DNA from: Muriicola sp041358175 | GTDB taxonomy: Bacteria; Bacteroidota; Bacteroidia; Flavobacteriales; Flavobacteriaceae | DNA: 64,000 nt | Assembly: GCF_041358175.1 (NCBI RefSeq) | Contig: NZ_JBGKBE010000004.1 | Coordinates: 169,677-233,676, forward strand | Reading direction: 5' to 3' | Part shown: positions 52,846 through 61,813 of the stretch, piece after piece | Layout: the number at the start of each line of letters is the position of its first letter | Numbering within the stretch: the stretch's first letter is position 1 | Translations under genes and position numbers: made by a program | The notes under the pieces: model-generated | The model's input: the letters and a program-made list of their open reading frames with translations, nothing else | What the model was told of the DNA's origin: nothing | The model's database searches: none

Positions 52846-54387
52846 TTAATTTCTTATAAGCAGTTCTTCAACTTCTTCCAGTGTCCTGCCTTTGGTCTCA
52901 ATGACAAATTTGTAAACAAAGAGAATCGCACAGAACGAAAGAAGGGCGTAAATGGCAAAGGTCAGGGTTGGACCCAAATTCGACAATTCCCAGGGAAAAA
53001 CCTGGGTGACACTAAAACTAACAAGGGAGTTAAAGAATCCTACTACGGAGATAGCAATCCCCTTGATCTTACTGGGAAATATCTCTGAAATCAGCGTCCA
53101 CATTACCGGGCCCAGGGAAATGGCAAAAGAAGCCACGTATAAAAGGATGGCAATCAATACCAAAGTGGCATTGATCTGAATAAAATTAGTAATCTCATTC
53201 CTTTTAAAAACCAGGAACTGGGATTCATTCAGACGTTGCTGAACTGCTTCAAAGAGGACGGCCTGTCCGTCGTAACTGTTTCCTTCTAATTCTGCCAAAG
53301 CCATTTTTACATCCTGATCATTTACCTTTTCAAGGGTAGTTTCATTAAAATCATAGGTAGCACTATTGAAGGCATATGTGGCCATCAAAAGGGCTATCGT
53401 CATACATGTGGTACCAATGAGCAAGAGGGGTTTTCTTCCCAGTCGGTCTATCAACCAGATAGCCACCAGGGTAAACACCAAATTAGTGAGACCAACTACG
53501 ATGGCCTGTAAAAATGAAGAGTCGGTACTCCCCCCTGCCTGTTCAAAAATGGTTGGGGCATAGTAGAAAATGGCATTGATCCCCGTTATTTGCTGAAAAA
53601 AAGCAATCCCGAGGGCGATGATCATAATAGTGGCGTACTTGCTTTTCAGGATATCTGCCAGCTTGCCTTTTTCTTCTTTTTTATCTACTCCTCGCCGTAT
53701 CTCCTGAATGGTAATTTCGGCGTATTCTTCTCCCCCTATCCTGGACAGTATTTTTCGGGCTAATTCAATTTTATTCAATTTCTGGATAAGCCATCGGGGG
53801 CTCCTGGGTACAGTCCACAGACTTATAAAATAGATAAGGGCGGGGATAGCCTCTACCCCCAGCATCCATCTCCAGCTTTCCCCTTCCATATTGATAAGGA
53901 AGTAGTTAGAGAAATAGGCCACAGAAATCCCAATAACGATATTCAGCTGATTAAAGGAGACAAGGCTACCTCTTAATTTTGGAGGGGCGATCTCTGCAAT
54001 GTAAATCGGCGCAATCAGGATGGCACCACCAATTCCAATCCCACCTATTATACGGGCAATAATAAACTCTGTATAGCCCGTGGCCAGTGCAGACCAGGTG
54101 GCCGAAATGGTGAATAAAGCTGCTACTACGATCAGGGTATTTTTTCTCCCAAACTTATCTGCAACTGGTCCGGCCAGAAGATTTCCAGCCATTGCACCAA
54201 ATACCACACAGCCGACAGAAAATCCAAGCATCCATTCGGTCATTTCAAAGTAAAGGGTAATTCCCTTGACCGCCCCTGAGATTACCGCACTGTCAAAACC
54301 CAGGAGAAATCCACCCAGGGCAACAATTAAGCTGATTAGGATGGTATAGGATCTGTTCATCTTAACTGCTGTGTTGGTCTGCTCCAT
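52846..54387 (-). CDS. MFS sugar porter (GLUT-like family)
   Basis: 513 residues, 12 transmembrane segments, with sugar-porter signatures: GGFLLGFDSAVISG, DKFGRKN, PRSPRWL, QQITGINAI (QQxxG in TM7) and DRLGRKP. An unusual loop of ~60 residues between TM8 and TM9 (around TTLEKVNDQDVKMALAELEG) is longer than in XylE-like porters. Probably imports glucose or short glucans into the cytoplasm, where cytosolic GH3 and phosphorylase could act. The 147-base gap 54388-54534 after the GH17 gene has no gene. Confidence 0.85.
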   Translation of the reverse strand: MEQTNTAVKMNRSYTILISLIVALGGFLLGFDSAVISGAVKGITLYFEMTEWMLGFSVGCVVFGAMAGNLLAGPVADKFGRKNTLIVVAALFTISATWSALATGYTEFIIARIIGGIGIGGAILIAPIYIAEIAPPKLRGSLVSFNQLNIVIGISVAYFSNYFLINMEGESWRWMLGVEAIPALIYFISLWTVPRSPRWLIQKLNKIELARKILSRIGGEEYAEITIQEIRRGVDKKEEKGKLADILKSKYATIMIIALGIAFFQQITGINAIFYYAPTIFEQAGGSTDSSFLQAIVVGLTNLVFTLVAIWLIDRLGRKPLLLIGTTCMTIALLMATYAFNSATYDFNETTLEKVNDQDVKMALAELEGNSYDGQAVLFEAVQQRLNESQFLVFKRNEITNFIQINATLVLIAILLYVASFAISLGPVMWTLISEIFPSKIKGIAISVVGFFNSLVSFSVTQVFPWELSNLGPTLTFAIYALLSFCAILFVYKFVIETKGRTLEEVEELLIRN

Positions 54388-54534
54388 TTTTATGTTGGTT
54401 AGTTGTTATAAAGATGCATTGTACGCGGATATAATAAGCAAGAAAACTAAAGATAATGCAAAAAGACCGGCAACTGATGCCTCACTTCTTGGTGAAGGTT
54501 TGTTTATCAGCTGAACAATGCTCCTTCCTTAAAA

Positions 54535-55425
54535 TCAGAATTTGAGTTTTTCGTCCTTGTCCCAAAGCCCCCAAAAAGCACCAACGTCGCCTTCGGCACC
54601 CACTTTCCACGATTCGTCAAAGGAGGAGAAATAAAAAATCTCAATATCATCTTCATCTGCCCATTTCTGGGTATTCATAAAGTACTTCAGGGCATTTTCA
54701 AAGGAGGGATAAGCCCCTTCCAGACTAGTGCCCTGAAATGGCCAGCCCGTTTCAGAAATGATGACCTTTTTACCGTTTGCCGCTTTGATGGCCCTTTGGT
54801 ACATGTCTTTCATATACAGCAGGGAATAGTCGAGATCGCAGCCTTCCCAGAAGGGATAGCAATTGGCCAGAACAATATCACATGCTTCAGTGATTCTGGG
54901 ACGTTCGGCAAATTCGTAATAGGCATCCACATAGCCAACGGGAATACCTGCCGGAATTGCCTTCTTAACCTGATCTAATTTTTCCAGTAATTCATCTTCG
55001 GTTAGATCACCCCGTAACATCACTTCATTTCCTACAGCTGCAATATCCACATAGCCGTCATTGGCTAACTGAATCAGGTTTTCCACTTCCTGAGCATTGA
55101 TCTTCGGATCATCACCCAACCAGGCTCCTACCATGGATTTGATGCCAAATTCTCTGGCTATCCTGGGGATGGATTCATTCCCTTCTGTACAGGAAAAAGA
55201 GCGTATCCATTTGGTATATGGTTGAATGATCTCCATTCTTCTTCGTATCTGTTCCTCCCCAATCTGATCTCCGGGGTTCTGCCCTTCAATATAAGGGCTA
55301 AAACAGAGGCCGTGCATTCCACCCTCCAGTACTTTTCTACAAAGTTTTTTAAGTTGTTTAGTAGACTTCCCCGAATAATCAAGGGCGGCAAGTGCCAAAT
55401 ATTTTTCTTTCCTTCTTGAAGACAT
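54535..55425 (-). CDS. GH17 beta-1,3-glucanase, cytoplasmic form
   Basis: 296 residues without a signal peptide. A (beta/alpha)8 barrel with acid/base E134 in AVGNEVML and nucleophile E225 in VIISETGWP, the GH17 signature pair. GH17 cleaves beta-1,3-glucans such as laminarin. A second, exported GH17 enzyme is encoded at 58607. Lack of signal suggests an intracellular step on imported oligosaccharides. Confidence 0.85.
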   Translation of the reverse strand: MSSRRKEKYLALAALDYSGKSTKQLKKLCRKVLEGGMHGLCFSPYIEGQNPGDQIGEEQIRRRMEIIQPYTKWIRSFSCTEGNESIPRIAREFGIKSMVGAWLGDDPKINAQEVENLIQLANDGYVDIAAVGNEVMLRGDLTEDELLEKLDQVKKAIPAGIPVGYVDAYYEFAERPRITEACDIVLANCYPFWEGCDLDYSLLYMKDMYQRAIKAANGKKVIISETGWPFQGTSLEGAYPSFENALKYFMNTQKWADEDDIEIFYFSSFDESWKVGAEGDVGAFWGLWDKDEKLKF

Positions 55426-55472
55426 CTTAGTTCTTTCTATTTATCCAAATTACAATTACACTCGGAGGGAAG

Positions 55473-57038
55473 TTAAATTTCTCCCCTGCGTTTTACAAGT
55501 TCTGCCTTAATCTCCCTGGCTTTTTGTTCAGTAAGATCGTATTTCCACATGACCCAGACTGCGAGGGCAGCAGTTAAAGAAGGTATGACGATATCGGCTA
55601 TCCGGAGCCTGTTCATCGTTTCCAGGCTTTGCTCTGTGATATTCGGATCAAAGCCTACGATCTTTAGAATTAGTCCTCCTAAAACCAGGGCGATAGCCTG
55701 ACCCAGTTTTACCATCCACCAGTAGATCGCTCCGAAGGTACCTTCCTTCCTGGGCATTCCGTTCTCCAGTTCATCCAGATCGCAAACGTCTGCCGTCATA
55801 GACATCATCAGGGTAAATAATCCTCCCATTCCAAAGGCGAACAAGGGAATAGGCACAAAGATCAGCCATGGGATTTCACTTCCCGGATCAATAGAGAACC
55901 AGGACATTCCCACGCTTTCCAAAAAGGGATTTAAAGCTTCGAAAATTGAACCAACACCCGAAGTAAGCCCTTCGCCCAACCAGGTATCGTTAAATTTATT
56001 ATTCAGTTCGATATCAAAGCCCCACCATTTCAGGAGATATCCAATAATTGAAAGTATGGTTGAAATGATAAAAGCTTTTTTCTTTCCCCATCTGTCAGAC
56101 ATTTTTGAGATAATAGGGATTACCAGAAATGCCGTAATCATAGCATTGATTGTATTAAACCATGCCGGCCAGGTACCCGCTAATTCATAGCTGCCGCTGT
56201 AGATATAAAAGACAATGATAAATACGCCAAATGCAGCTACAAGTTGAAAGCCATTAAAAACTAAAAAAGTGGCGCCGCATAATTTCATAAAGGGCTTATT
56301 TTTGGAAACCTGTACAATGCCGGCAAACAGGTCCTTCATATTACGGGCCAGGGTTTTAAAGTTTATTTCTTTGCGATTCTCCATATGTGACGAATCGATA
56401 CCGCGGCAAAACAGGGCAGGAAGGATACCAAAGACCACACACATAGCTCCCACAATCAGGGCCATTGTCCTCACCCCTTCTGTTTGGGTATTAAAGGTGT
56501 CTGAATCTGGGATAATTACGTACAGCCATGGCACGATCATCCAGGCTATCTGACCCATACTGTTGGCAAAACTCATCAATCTCGTCCTTTCATTGTAGTC
56601 TGATGTCATTTCGTAGCCCAAACCTACCAATGGAGTGGCGAACATAGTATTCCCCACCAGAAAGAGAATCTGAAGAATCATCACATGCCAGATGATATAC
56701 GACTGAGAGGCATTGTCATCAAGCTGCCACATCAAAAAGAATAAGATTCCACTAATTATTGCACCCAGGAAAATATAAGGTCTTCTGCGGCCCCATCTCG
56801 ACTTGGTATTATCAGAGATGAATCCCATTATAGGATCCGTTATGGCATCGAATATTCTGGGTAATCCGCCAAGTAGTCCGGCCCAAAGTGGATCAACTCC
56901 CCATGCAGTCAGGAGAAAGAATTGTATAAAAACCCCGAGGGTCCCGGGCAGAATATTTAAGATAAAATGTCCTGCCCCGAAGGCAGCCTTCTGTCCAACA
57001 GGGACCTTGTCTTTAGCGGCGGTTTTTATAACTGACAT
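55473..57038 (-). CDS. MFS transporter, GPH (glycoside-pentoside-hexuronide) family
   Basis: 521 residues, about 12 transmembrane segments. GPH-type landmarks are the N-terminal AAFGAGHFILNILPG, FDAITDPIMGFISDN and RWGRRRPYI, as in melibiose-type symporters. Likely cation symporter for di- or oligosaccharides. It lies 12 bases after the GH30 gene and 47 before the cytoplasmic GH17 gene, so the two transporters of this locus serve the same sugar. Confidence 0.85.
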   Translation of the reverse strand: MSVIKTAAKDKVPVGQKAAFGAGHFILNILPGTLGVFIQFFLLTAWGVDPLWAGLLGGLPRIFDAITDPIMGFISDNTKSRWGRRRPYIFLGAIISGILFFLMWQLDDNASQSYIIWHVMILQILFLVGNTMFATPLVGLGYEMTSDYNERTRLMSFANSMGQIAWMIVPWLYVIIPDSDTFNTQTEGVRTMALIVGAMCVVFGILPALFCRGIDSSHMENRKEINFKTLARNMKDLFAGIVQVSKNKPFMKLCGATFLVFNGFQLVAAFGVFIIVFYIYSGSYELAGTWPAWFNTINAMITAFLVIPIISKMSDRWGKKKAFIISTILSIIGYLLKWWGFDIELNNKFNDTWLGEGLTSGVGSIFEALNPFLESVGMSWFSIDPGSEIPWLIFVPIPLFAFGMGGLFTLMMSMTADVCDLDELENGMPRKEGTFGAIYWWMVKLGQAIALVLGGLILKIVGFDPNITEQSLETMNRLRIADIVIPSLTAALAVWVMWKYDLTEQKAREIKAELVKRRGEI

Positions 57039-57050
57039 ATGATGTGGTTT

Positions 57051-58547
57051 TTAGTTAGTTTGTTCTTTGATAATAATGGTTTGTATTGCCTGAGCATCAA
57101 TGGATAGTTTTTGAGAGCTTTCTCCAAGATTCAGCTCAAAATCTCTGGCCTCCATTTCCTGGTTTAATGCGACAACCACGATTGATCCGTCAGGATTCTT
57201 CGCAGCAGTGAGCAAAAGAGCATCATCCGGATTTTCAAAACCAATACGAACTGCACCGGGTCTGATGTATCTGCTGAAATGTTTAAGGGTGTAATAAATG
57301 GGTGTAAAATACACTTCATCTTTTTCCGGGTCCACGATCACAGGAGCCACGCACCAGTTCTTAAACCAGTTGGGGCCTCCCTGAGTGTCGAGCACCATAT
57401 TCCAGTCGATCCACCCATCTACCCAATTATTCATACATCCGATGATATCACGGGCATAACGATACACCGGAGCGTATTTCGGATGCAGGGGTTTATCTTT
57501 TTCGGGAGCCCAGTCCCATCCCCAGTCTGTAGCTTCCTTAGACCAATACCATTGATCGTCCTGCCATTTAGGTATTTCGGCATCAACACAGGCCTCAGAT
57601 TGTATCAGATACTTTTCAGGTGCCTTATTATGTGCGTACTGTAATGCATCCGGGAATACCTCATAGGTACTGGCATACCAATGAATAGCGGTACCGTCGA
57701 AATACCTGGATGTCTCTTCATTCCGATACATTTCATCAACCCACTCCTCCAAATGCTCACGATTCTGATCGTATCCCAGAATCTTTACATCGTGTCCGTC
57801 TTTCTCTAACTGAGGTCCGAGAAATTCCTTTACAAAATCAGTCATTTCCTCAGGAGTAAAATGCATGCTTTCCCAGTTATTATCATTCCCCAAAGGTTCG
57901 TTTTCAACAGTAAATCCCCAGATATCTATCCCTTCCTGCTTGTAAGCCGCGAGGTATTTTGAGAAGAACAGGGCCCAGGTATCTCTGTATTCGGGTAATA
58001 ATTTACCGCCTCGCCAATCCTTGTTATCTTTCATCCAGGGCGGGGCAGTCCAGGGGGAAGCCAGTATTTTGAACCCTTCAGAAGAAGAAGCCATCGCTTC
58101 TTTTATAAAAGGAATGATATCCTCTCTGTCTTCCTCCACCGAAAAACTCTCAAGGTCCCTATCCCCCTCCTTCGGGGCATAGGAATAATTACTTAGCGAA
58201 AAATCACAGGAATTCATATGGGTTCGGGTGAGGGAGTATTTTGCGCCATCGTCACCGAAATAAGCATCAATAATTTTTTTTCTATTCTCGAGGCTAAGGG
58301 TATTGAGCAATGAAGCTGAAGCTTCGGTAAAAGAGCCTCCGAATCCGGTTATTTTCTGAAATTGTTGTTCGGGTAAAATCTTAATTACAGGAGCGTCCGC
58401 ATCCACATTAAACTCGGTTACCGAACTCCAGTTTTTACCTGCTGCAGACGTTTCATATACTTCAAGGTCTAGTTGCTGTTTTGTGGAACAGGAACTTATA
58501 AGTAAGCTGATGATCAAAATGTAAATTGTTTGGTTAAACTGTTTCAT
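57051..58547 (-). CDS. GH30 glycosidase, probable beta-1,6-glucanase
   Basis: 498 residues with a lipoprotein-type signal (LISSCSTK). Catalytic acid/base E217 in FTVENEPLG and nucleophile E318 in LIQSEACVD fit GH30. The barrel has a C-terminal side beta-domain from about residue 400. GH30 enzymes in laminarin loci remove beta-1,6-linked branches. Cell-surface or periplasmic enzyme; it lies in the operon between a GH17 lipoprotein gene and the GPH transporter gene. Confidence 0.85.
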   Translation of the reverse strand: MKQFNQTIYILIISLLISSCSTKQQLDLEVYETSAAGKNWSSVTEFNVDADAPVIKILPEQQFQKITGFGGSFTEASASLLNTLSLENRKKIIDAYFGDDGAKYSLTRTHMNSCDFSLSNYSYAPKEGDRDLESFSVEEDREDIIPFIKEAMASSSEGFKILASPWTAPPWMKDNKDWRGGKLLPEYRDTWALFFSKYLAAYKQEGIDIWGFTVENEPLGNDNNWESMHFTPEEMTDFVKEFLGPQLEKDGHDVKILGYDQNREHLEEWVDEMYRNEETSRYFDGTAIHWYASTYEVFPDALQYAHNKAPEKYLIQSEACVDAEIPKWQDDQWYWSKEATDWGWDWAPEKDKPLHPKYAPVYRYARDIIGCMNNWVDGWIDWNMVLDTQGGPNWFKNWCVAPVIVDPEKDEVYFTPIYYTLKHFSRYIRPGAVRIGFENPDDALLLTAAKNPDGSIVVVALNQEMEARDFELNLGESSQKLSIDAQAIQTIIIKEQTN

Positions 58548-58606
58548 TGTTTTGGTTTTTAGCTATTCAATGAATTAGGCTGTCAGGGCAGCCTAAAGCC
58601 TCATCT

Positions 58607-59881
58607 CTAATCTGCAGAGGGAGGCACCAATACTTCCTCCATCATTGCTGATTTATCTCCATCGAAAGTCTTTGTAATGGGATTACCATTCCTTGTAAGA
58701 TTTTTAAACAAGCCCTGATCTACCAGAACCCATAGAGCGTATTTAGCCTTCCCATCCACCGTAAAGAGTCCGAAGTGATTTTCCGAACCTTTGGGATTGT
58801 GAGCATCTTTCCACGGCTCGTCGAAAGCTTCAAAATAAAAACACGATATTCCTTCAGCCTTGGTCCATTCCCTCATCTGACGATAGTAACTGGCCTCTTT
58901 GTATTCATCCGTGGCTTTTGAGCCTTTTGGGCCGTAATGTCCATCAGAAATAGTAGCCCAACCTGTTTCTCCAATATGAACTGGCTTGTCTACGCCCAGG
59001 CTCTTCATATGATCAGTTACAGCCTTAAATTGATTTTTTGCAAATCCCAGAGCGCGCATCATGGCAGCATCAATTTTTTCCTGATCAGGGAGATCTGCTT
59101 CTTCCGCAGGGACCCTCCAGAATTCAGGATTGTAATGGGAGTTATGATAGGGATAGGTGTGCATTGAAATATAATCTACAGCATTGATCAGTTTTTCCAG
59201 GTCTTCTGTATGGTAACTGTCATCTCCCCCACCCCAGGAAGCAAAATCGTCTGAACTCGTAATCCATAAGTCTTTTGGTAAAGCGCCTGACATTTTTAAG
59301 TCCTGCAGGTGGTTTACCCATTTAAGGATGACCGAGGGCTGTACATAGTAACTGGTGGCCCATCTTACCATAGCCTCATTACCTACCGCAAGAACCTTAA
59401 CAATATCCGGGTATTTATTAGCTAGTTGAACGGCAGTTTCAATTTCCTTTTTATTTCTATCGCTTTCCTGATTGTGATCCGGTTCCATATCCGTGAAGGC
59501 GTTTTTACAATCGATCCAGGCACCTAACATCACATACATTTCGAAAGAGGGATCCTCTATCTTCATTTCCCGAATGGCTTTAAGCAGGTTAGAAGCCTGA
59601 TCCAAATGCACATTGTAGGTTCGAAGGATCCTGATACCCATGGCATGCAAGATCTTCATATCATCTTTAAGTTCATCAATTGTGGGCTGGTTATCCCGGG
59701 TTTTGGTTCTGTATCCTCCGTATGATATGGCCAGATAATCAGGATTTCCTAAAATGTCTTTGGCTGTCACTTCTTTTTCTGTTTGGGGTTGATCTGATTC
59801 AGCATTCCTTTTTGTCTCCTTACATGACATACCCAGTGCCAATATAAGAAGAGCAAGTGTATATTTTCGCAAGAATTTCAT
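58607..59881 (-). CDS. GH17 beta-1,3-glucanase lipoprotein
   Basis: 424 residues with a lipoprotein signal (LGMSCKE). Catalytic E169 in LAVGNEAMV and E305 in HIGETGWAT define GH17. It is longer than the cytoplasmic GH17 by an N-terminal linker and extra loops. Its lipid anchor suggests action at the outer membrane or periplasm, where it would shorten the beta-1,3 backbone of laminarin. Confidence 0.86.
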   Translation of the reverse strand: MKFLRKYTLALLILALGMSCKETKRNAESDQPQTEKEVTAKDILGNPDYLAISYGGYRTKTRDNQPTIDELKDDMKILHAMGIRILRTYNVHLDQASNLLKAIREMKIEDPSFEMYVMLGAWIDCKNAFTDMEPDHNQESDRNKKEIETAVQLANKYPDIVKVLAVGNEAMVRWATSYYVQPSVILKWVNHLQDLKMSGALPKDLWITSSDDFASWGGGDDSYHTEDLEKLINAVDYISMHTYPYHNSHYNPEFWRVPAEEADLPDQEKIDAAMMRALGFAKNQFKAVTDHMKSLGVDKPVHIGETGWATISDGHYGPKGSKATDEYKEASYYRQMREWTKAEGISCFYFEAFDEPWKDAHNPKGSENHFGLFTVDGKAKYALWVLVDQGLFKNLTRNGNPITKTFDGDKSAMMEEVLVPPSAD

Positions 59882-59940
59882 AGTATTAAATTAAGTTTTA
59901 CGCTTTCTGACTCGGCTGTTTACATTGCATTTAACATCAT

Positions 59941-61668
59941 TTAGTATTGGAGGCCATATCCAAAGGGGAATAGTGGGTTAATGGATTCATCCCAGAAATT
60001 TGGTCCGTATTTCCCATGGTATTCTTCTACCGCTGCCGGCCATGAATGGGGCAATTTACCTTTAAAATTATAATCCCCAAAAAGGACTTCGGCAATTCCA
60101 CCTCCTTCTGATCCGGGGAGCCATGCCGCCACAAAGGCATCCGACTGCTCAATTTCTCCAGTCACGACCAATGGACGTCCTGAGATAAGTATTACTACGG
60201 TCTTAATTCCTTTTTTTGCGTAGATATCCAGATAGCTTTTCTGTTTTTCAGGCAGATAAAGCTGAAAAGCATCCACTTCGCCCCCAATATCTCCAAAAAA
60301 TTCTGCATAGGGCGTCTCTCCAATGACAACAATTGCCACATCCGCGTCAATATGTTCGCCCCTGGCCTCTTTATCGTACACGACATCCCCTTTAGCATGG
60401 TCGCGAATCCCCTGCAGAATGGTAGTGGCCCCGGTATAATTCTGGTCTGTACCCTGCCAGTTTATCGTCCATCCTCCCGACTGTAATCCGGCGTTATCTG
60501 CGTGTTCCCCTACGACAACAATCTTGCTAAGCTTTTTATTCAATGGGAGAATTTCTCCTTCATTCTTTAATAACACCAAGGACTCTCTCACGGCCTGTCT
60601 TGCCAGATCTCGGTGTTCCTGTATTCCGATTTCAGGAATCAAATCGGAATCTGGCAACGGGTTTTCAAACAGGCCCATCCTGATTTTTTGACCAACGATC
60701 CTGCGCACTGCATCATCTATCCTTTCTATAGGAACCGAACCGTTTTCAATTCCGCTCTTTAGACCATGACGGAACATCTCGAGATCCCCGTCTACAGCCA
60801 TAACCATATCTATTCCGGCATTGACAATGTCATTTTCCCCAAAGCGTGAATAGGCTTTCCAGTCTGATACCATTATTCCTTCAAATCCCATTTGGTCTTT
60901 CAAAACTTCCTGAATCATATGTGTATTAGCGTGCATAGGGACACCTTCCATTGTATTAAAAGAAACCATAATGGCCCCTACACCCGATTCTATGGCCGTT
61001 CTGTACGGGGGAAGAAGTCGTTTTACAATTTCTTCCTGGGAAAGGGAAACCTCGCCTCCTTCCAAACCAAAATCGGCTGAGCCATCACCTACAAAGTGTT
61101 TAGCGGTTGCCAGTACCCCATATCCTTCGTTCAGATTTCGCTGATGTCCCTTTACTGAAGCTTCAGTCAATTTCTCGGTCAATTCCGTACTCTCGGAAAA
61201 CGCCTCATACACCCTGCCCCATTTCTCATTATATGGGATGGCAATACAGGGTGAAAAGACCCAGTTAAAACCGGTCGCTCGTGATTCAAGAGCTGTAATG
61301 GAAGCCGCTTTTTCAACCAGTTCCGAGTTTCCGCTTGCACCCAGACCAATGTTATGTGGGAAAATCGTAGCCCCTTCATAGGTATTCTGACCATGAACTG
61401 CATCTACTCCAAACAGTAGGGGTATACCCAGTCTTGATGACAATGCCTGTCTCTGTAAAGTAGTGAATTTAGCCTGCCATTCGTCTGCATTTTTTCCCGG
61501 CAGCGGACCCTGAGTATGTATGACCGAGCCGATAAGACCCTTCTCAATTTCATCTTCCGGAAATTCATCAAAATGCCGTACCTGAGTCATCTGGCCGATC
61601 TTCTCGTCCAGGGTCATCTGAGACAGGAGAGAATCAACTTTATTTTTAATGTCCTGACCGGCAATCAT
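59941..61668 (-). CDS. GH3 beta-glucosidase without signal peptide
   Basis: 575 residues, two-domain GH3: TIM barrel with GVDAVHGQNTY, AKHFVGDGS and nucleophile D269 in VSDWKAY, then the alpha/beta sandwich (LLKNEGEILPLN) ending in LFPFGYGLQY. No fibronectin-III tail, so it is short for the family. Lacking a signal peptide, it is probably cytoplasmic, releasing glucose from imported gluco-oligosaccharides. It is the first gene of the laminarin operon, behind the promoter at 61709-61737. Confidence 0.88.
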   Translation of the reverse strand: MIAGQDIKNKVDSLLSQMTLDEKIGQMTQVRHFDEFPEDEIEKGLIGSVIHTQGPLPGKNADEWQAKFTTLQRQALSSRLGIPLLFGVDAVHGQNTYEGATIFPHNIGLGASGNSELVEKAASITALESRATGFNWVFSPCIAIPYNEKWGRVYEAFSESTELTEKLTEASVKGHQRNLNEGYGVLATAKHFVGDGSADFGLEGGEVSLSQEEIVKRLLPPYRTAIESGVGAIMVSFNTMEGVPMHANTHMIQEVLKDQMGFEGIMVSDWKAYSRFGENDIVNAGIDMVMAVDGDLEMFRHGLKSGIENGSVPIERIDDAVRRIVGQKIRMGLFENPLPDSDLIPEIGIQEHRDLARQAVRESLVLLKNEGEILPLNKKLSKIVVVGEHADNAGLQSGGWTINWQGTDQNYTGATTILQGIRDHAKGDVVYDKEARGEHIDADVAIVVIGETPYAEFFGDIGGEVDAFQLYLPEKQKSYLDIYAKKGIKTVVILISGRPLVVTGEIEQSDAFVAAWLPGSEGGGIAEVLFGDYNFKGKLPHSWPAAVEEYHGKYGPNFWDESINPLFPFGYGLQY

Positions 61669-61708
61669 TTGATTATTCCTTTTTTAGTTTTTACACGATT
61701 GAAAGGCG

Positions 61709-61737
61709 CAAATGTATATGATCGAATAATCGACCAA
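61709..61737 (-). promoter_or_regulatory. Promoter of the laminarin operon
   Basis: On the minus strand TTG (61735-61737), 18-base spacer, TACATTTG (61709-61716). It reads toward the GH3 start at 61668. Two TCGA words lie within the spacer. Confidence 0.7.
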
Positions 61738-61767
61738 TATTTAAGAGTAGAAATTTTGTTAACCAGT

Positions 61768-61798
61768 CTACGGCAGAAATTTTTATCCCTACCGCAGA
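61768..61798. promoter_or_regulatory. 21-bp-spaced direct repeats upstream of the laminarin promoter
   Basis: CTACGGCAGA (61768-61777) and CTACCGCAGA (61789-61798), nine of ten bases alike, start 21 bases apart, i.e. two helical turns. They lie about 30 to 60 bases upstream of the -33 element, where AraC-like (including hybrid two-component) activators bind direct repeats. Confidence 0.45.
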
Positions 61799-61813
61799 CC
61801 CGCTAACTCAAAT

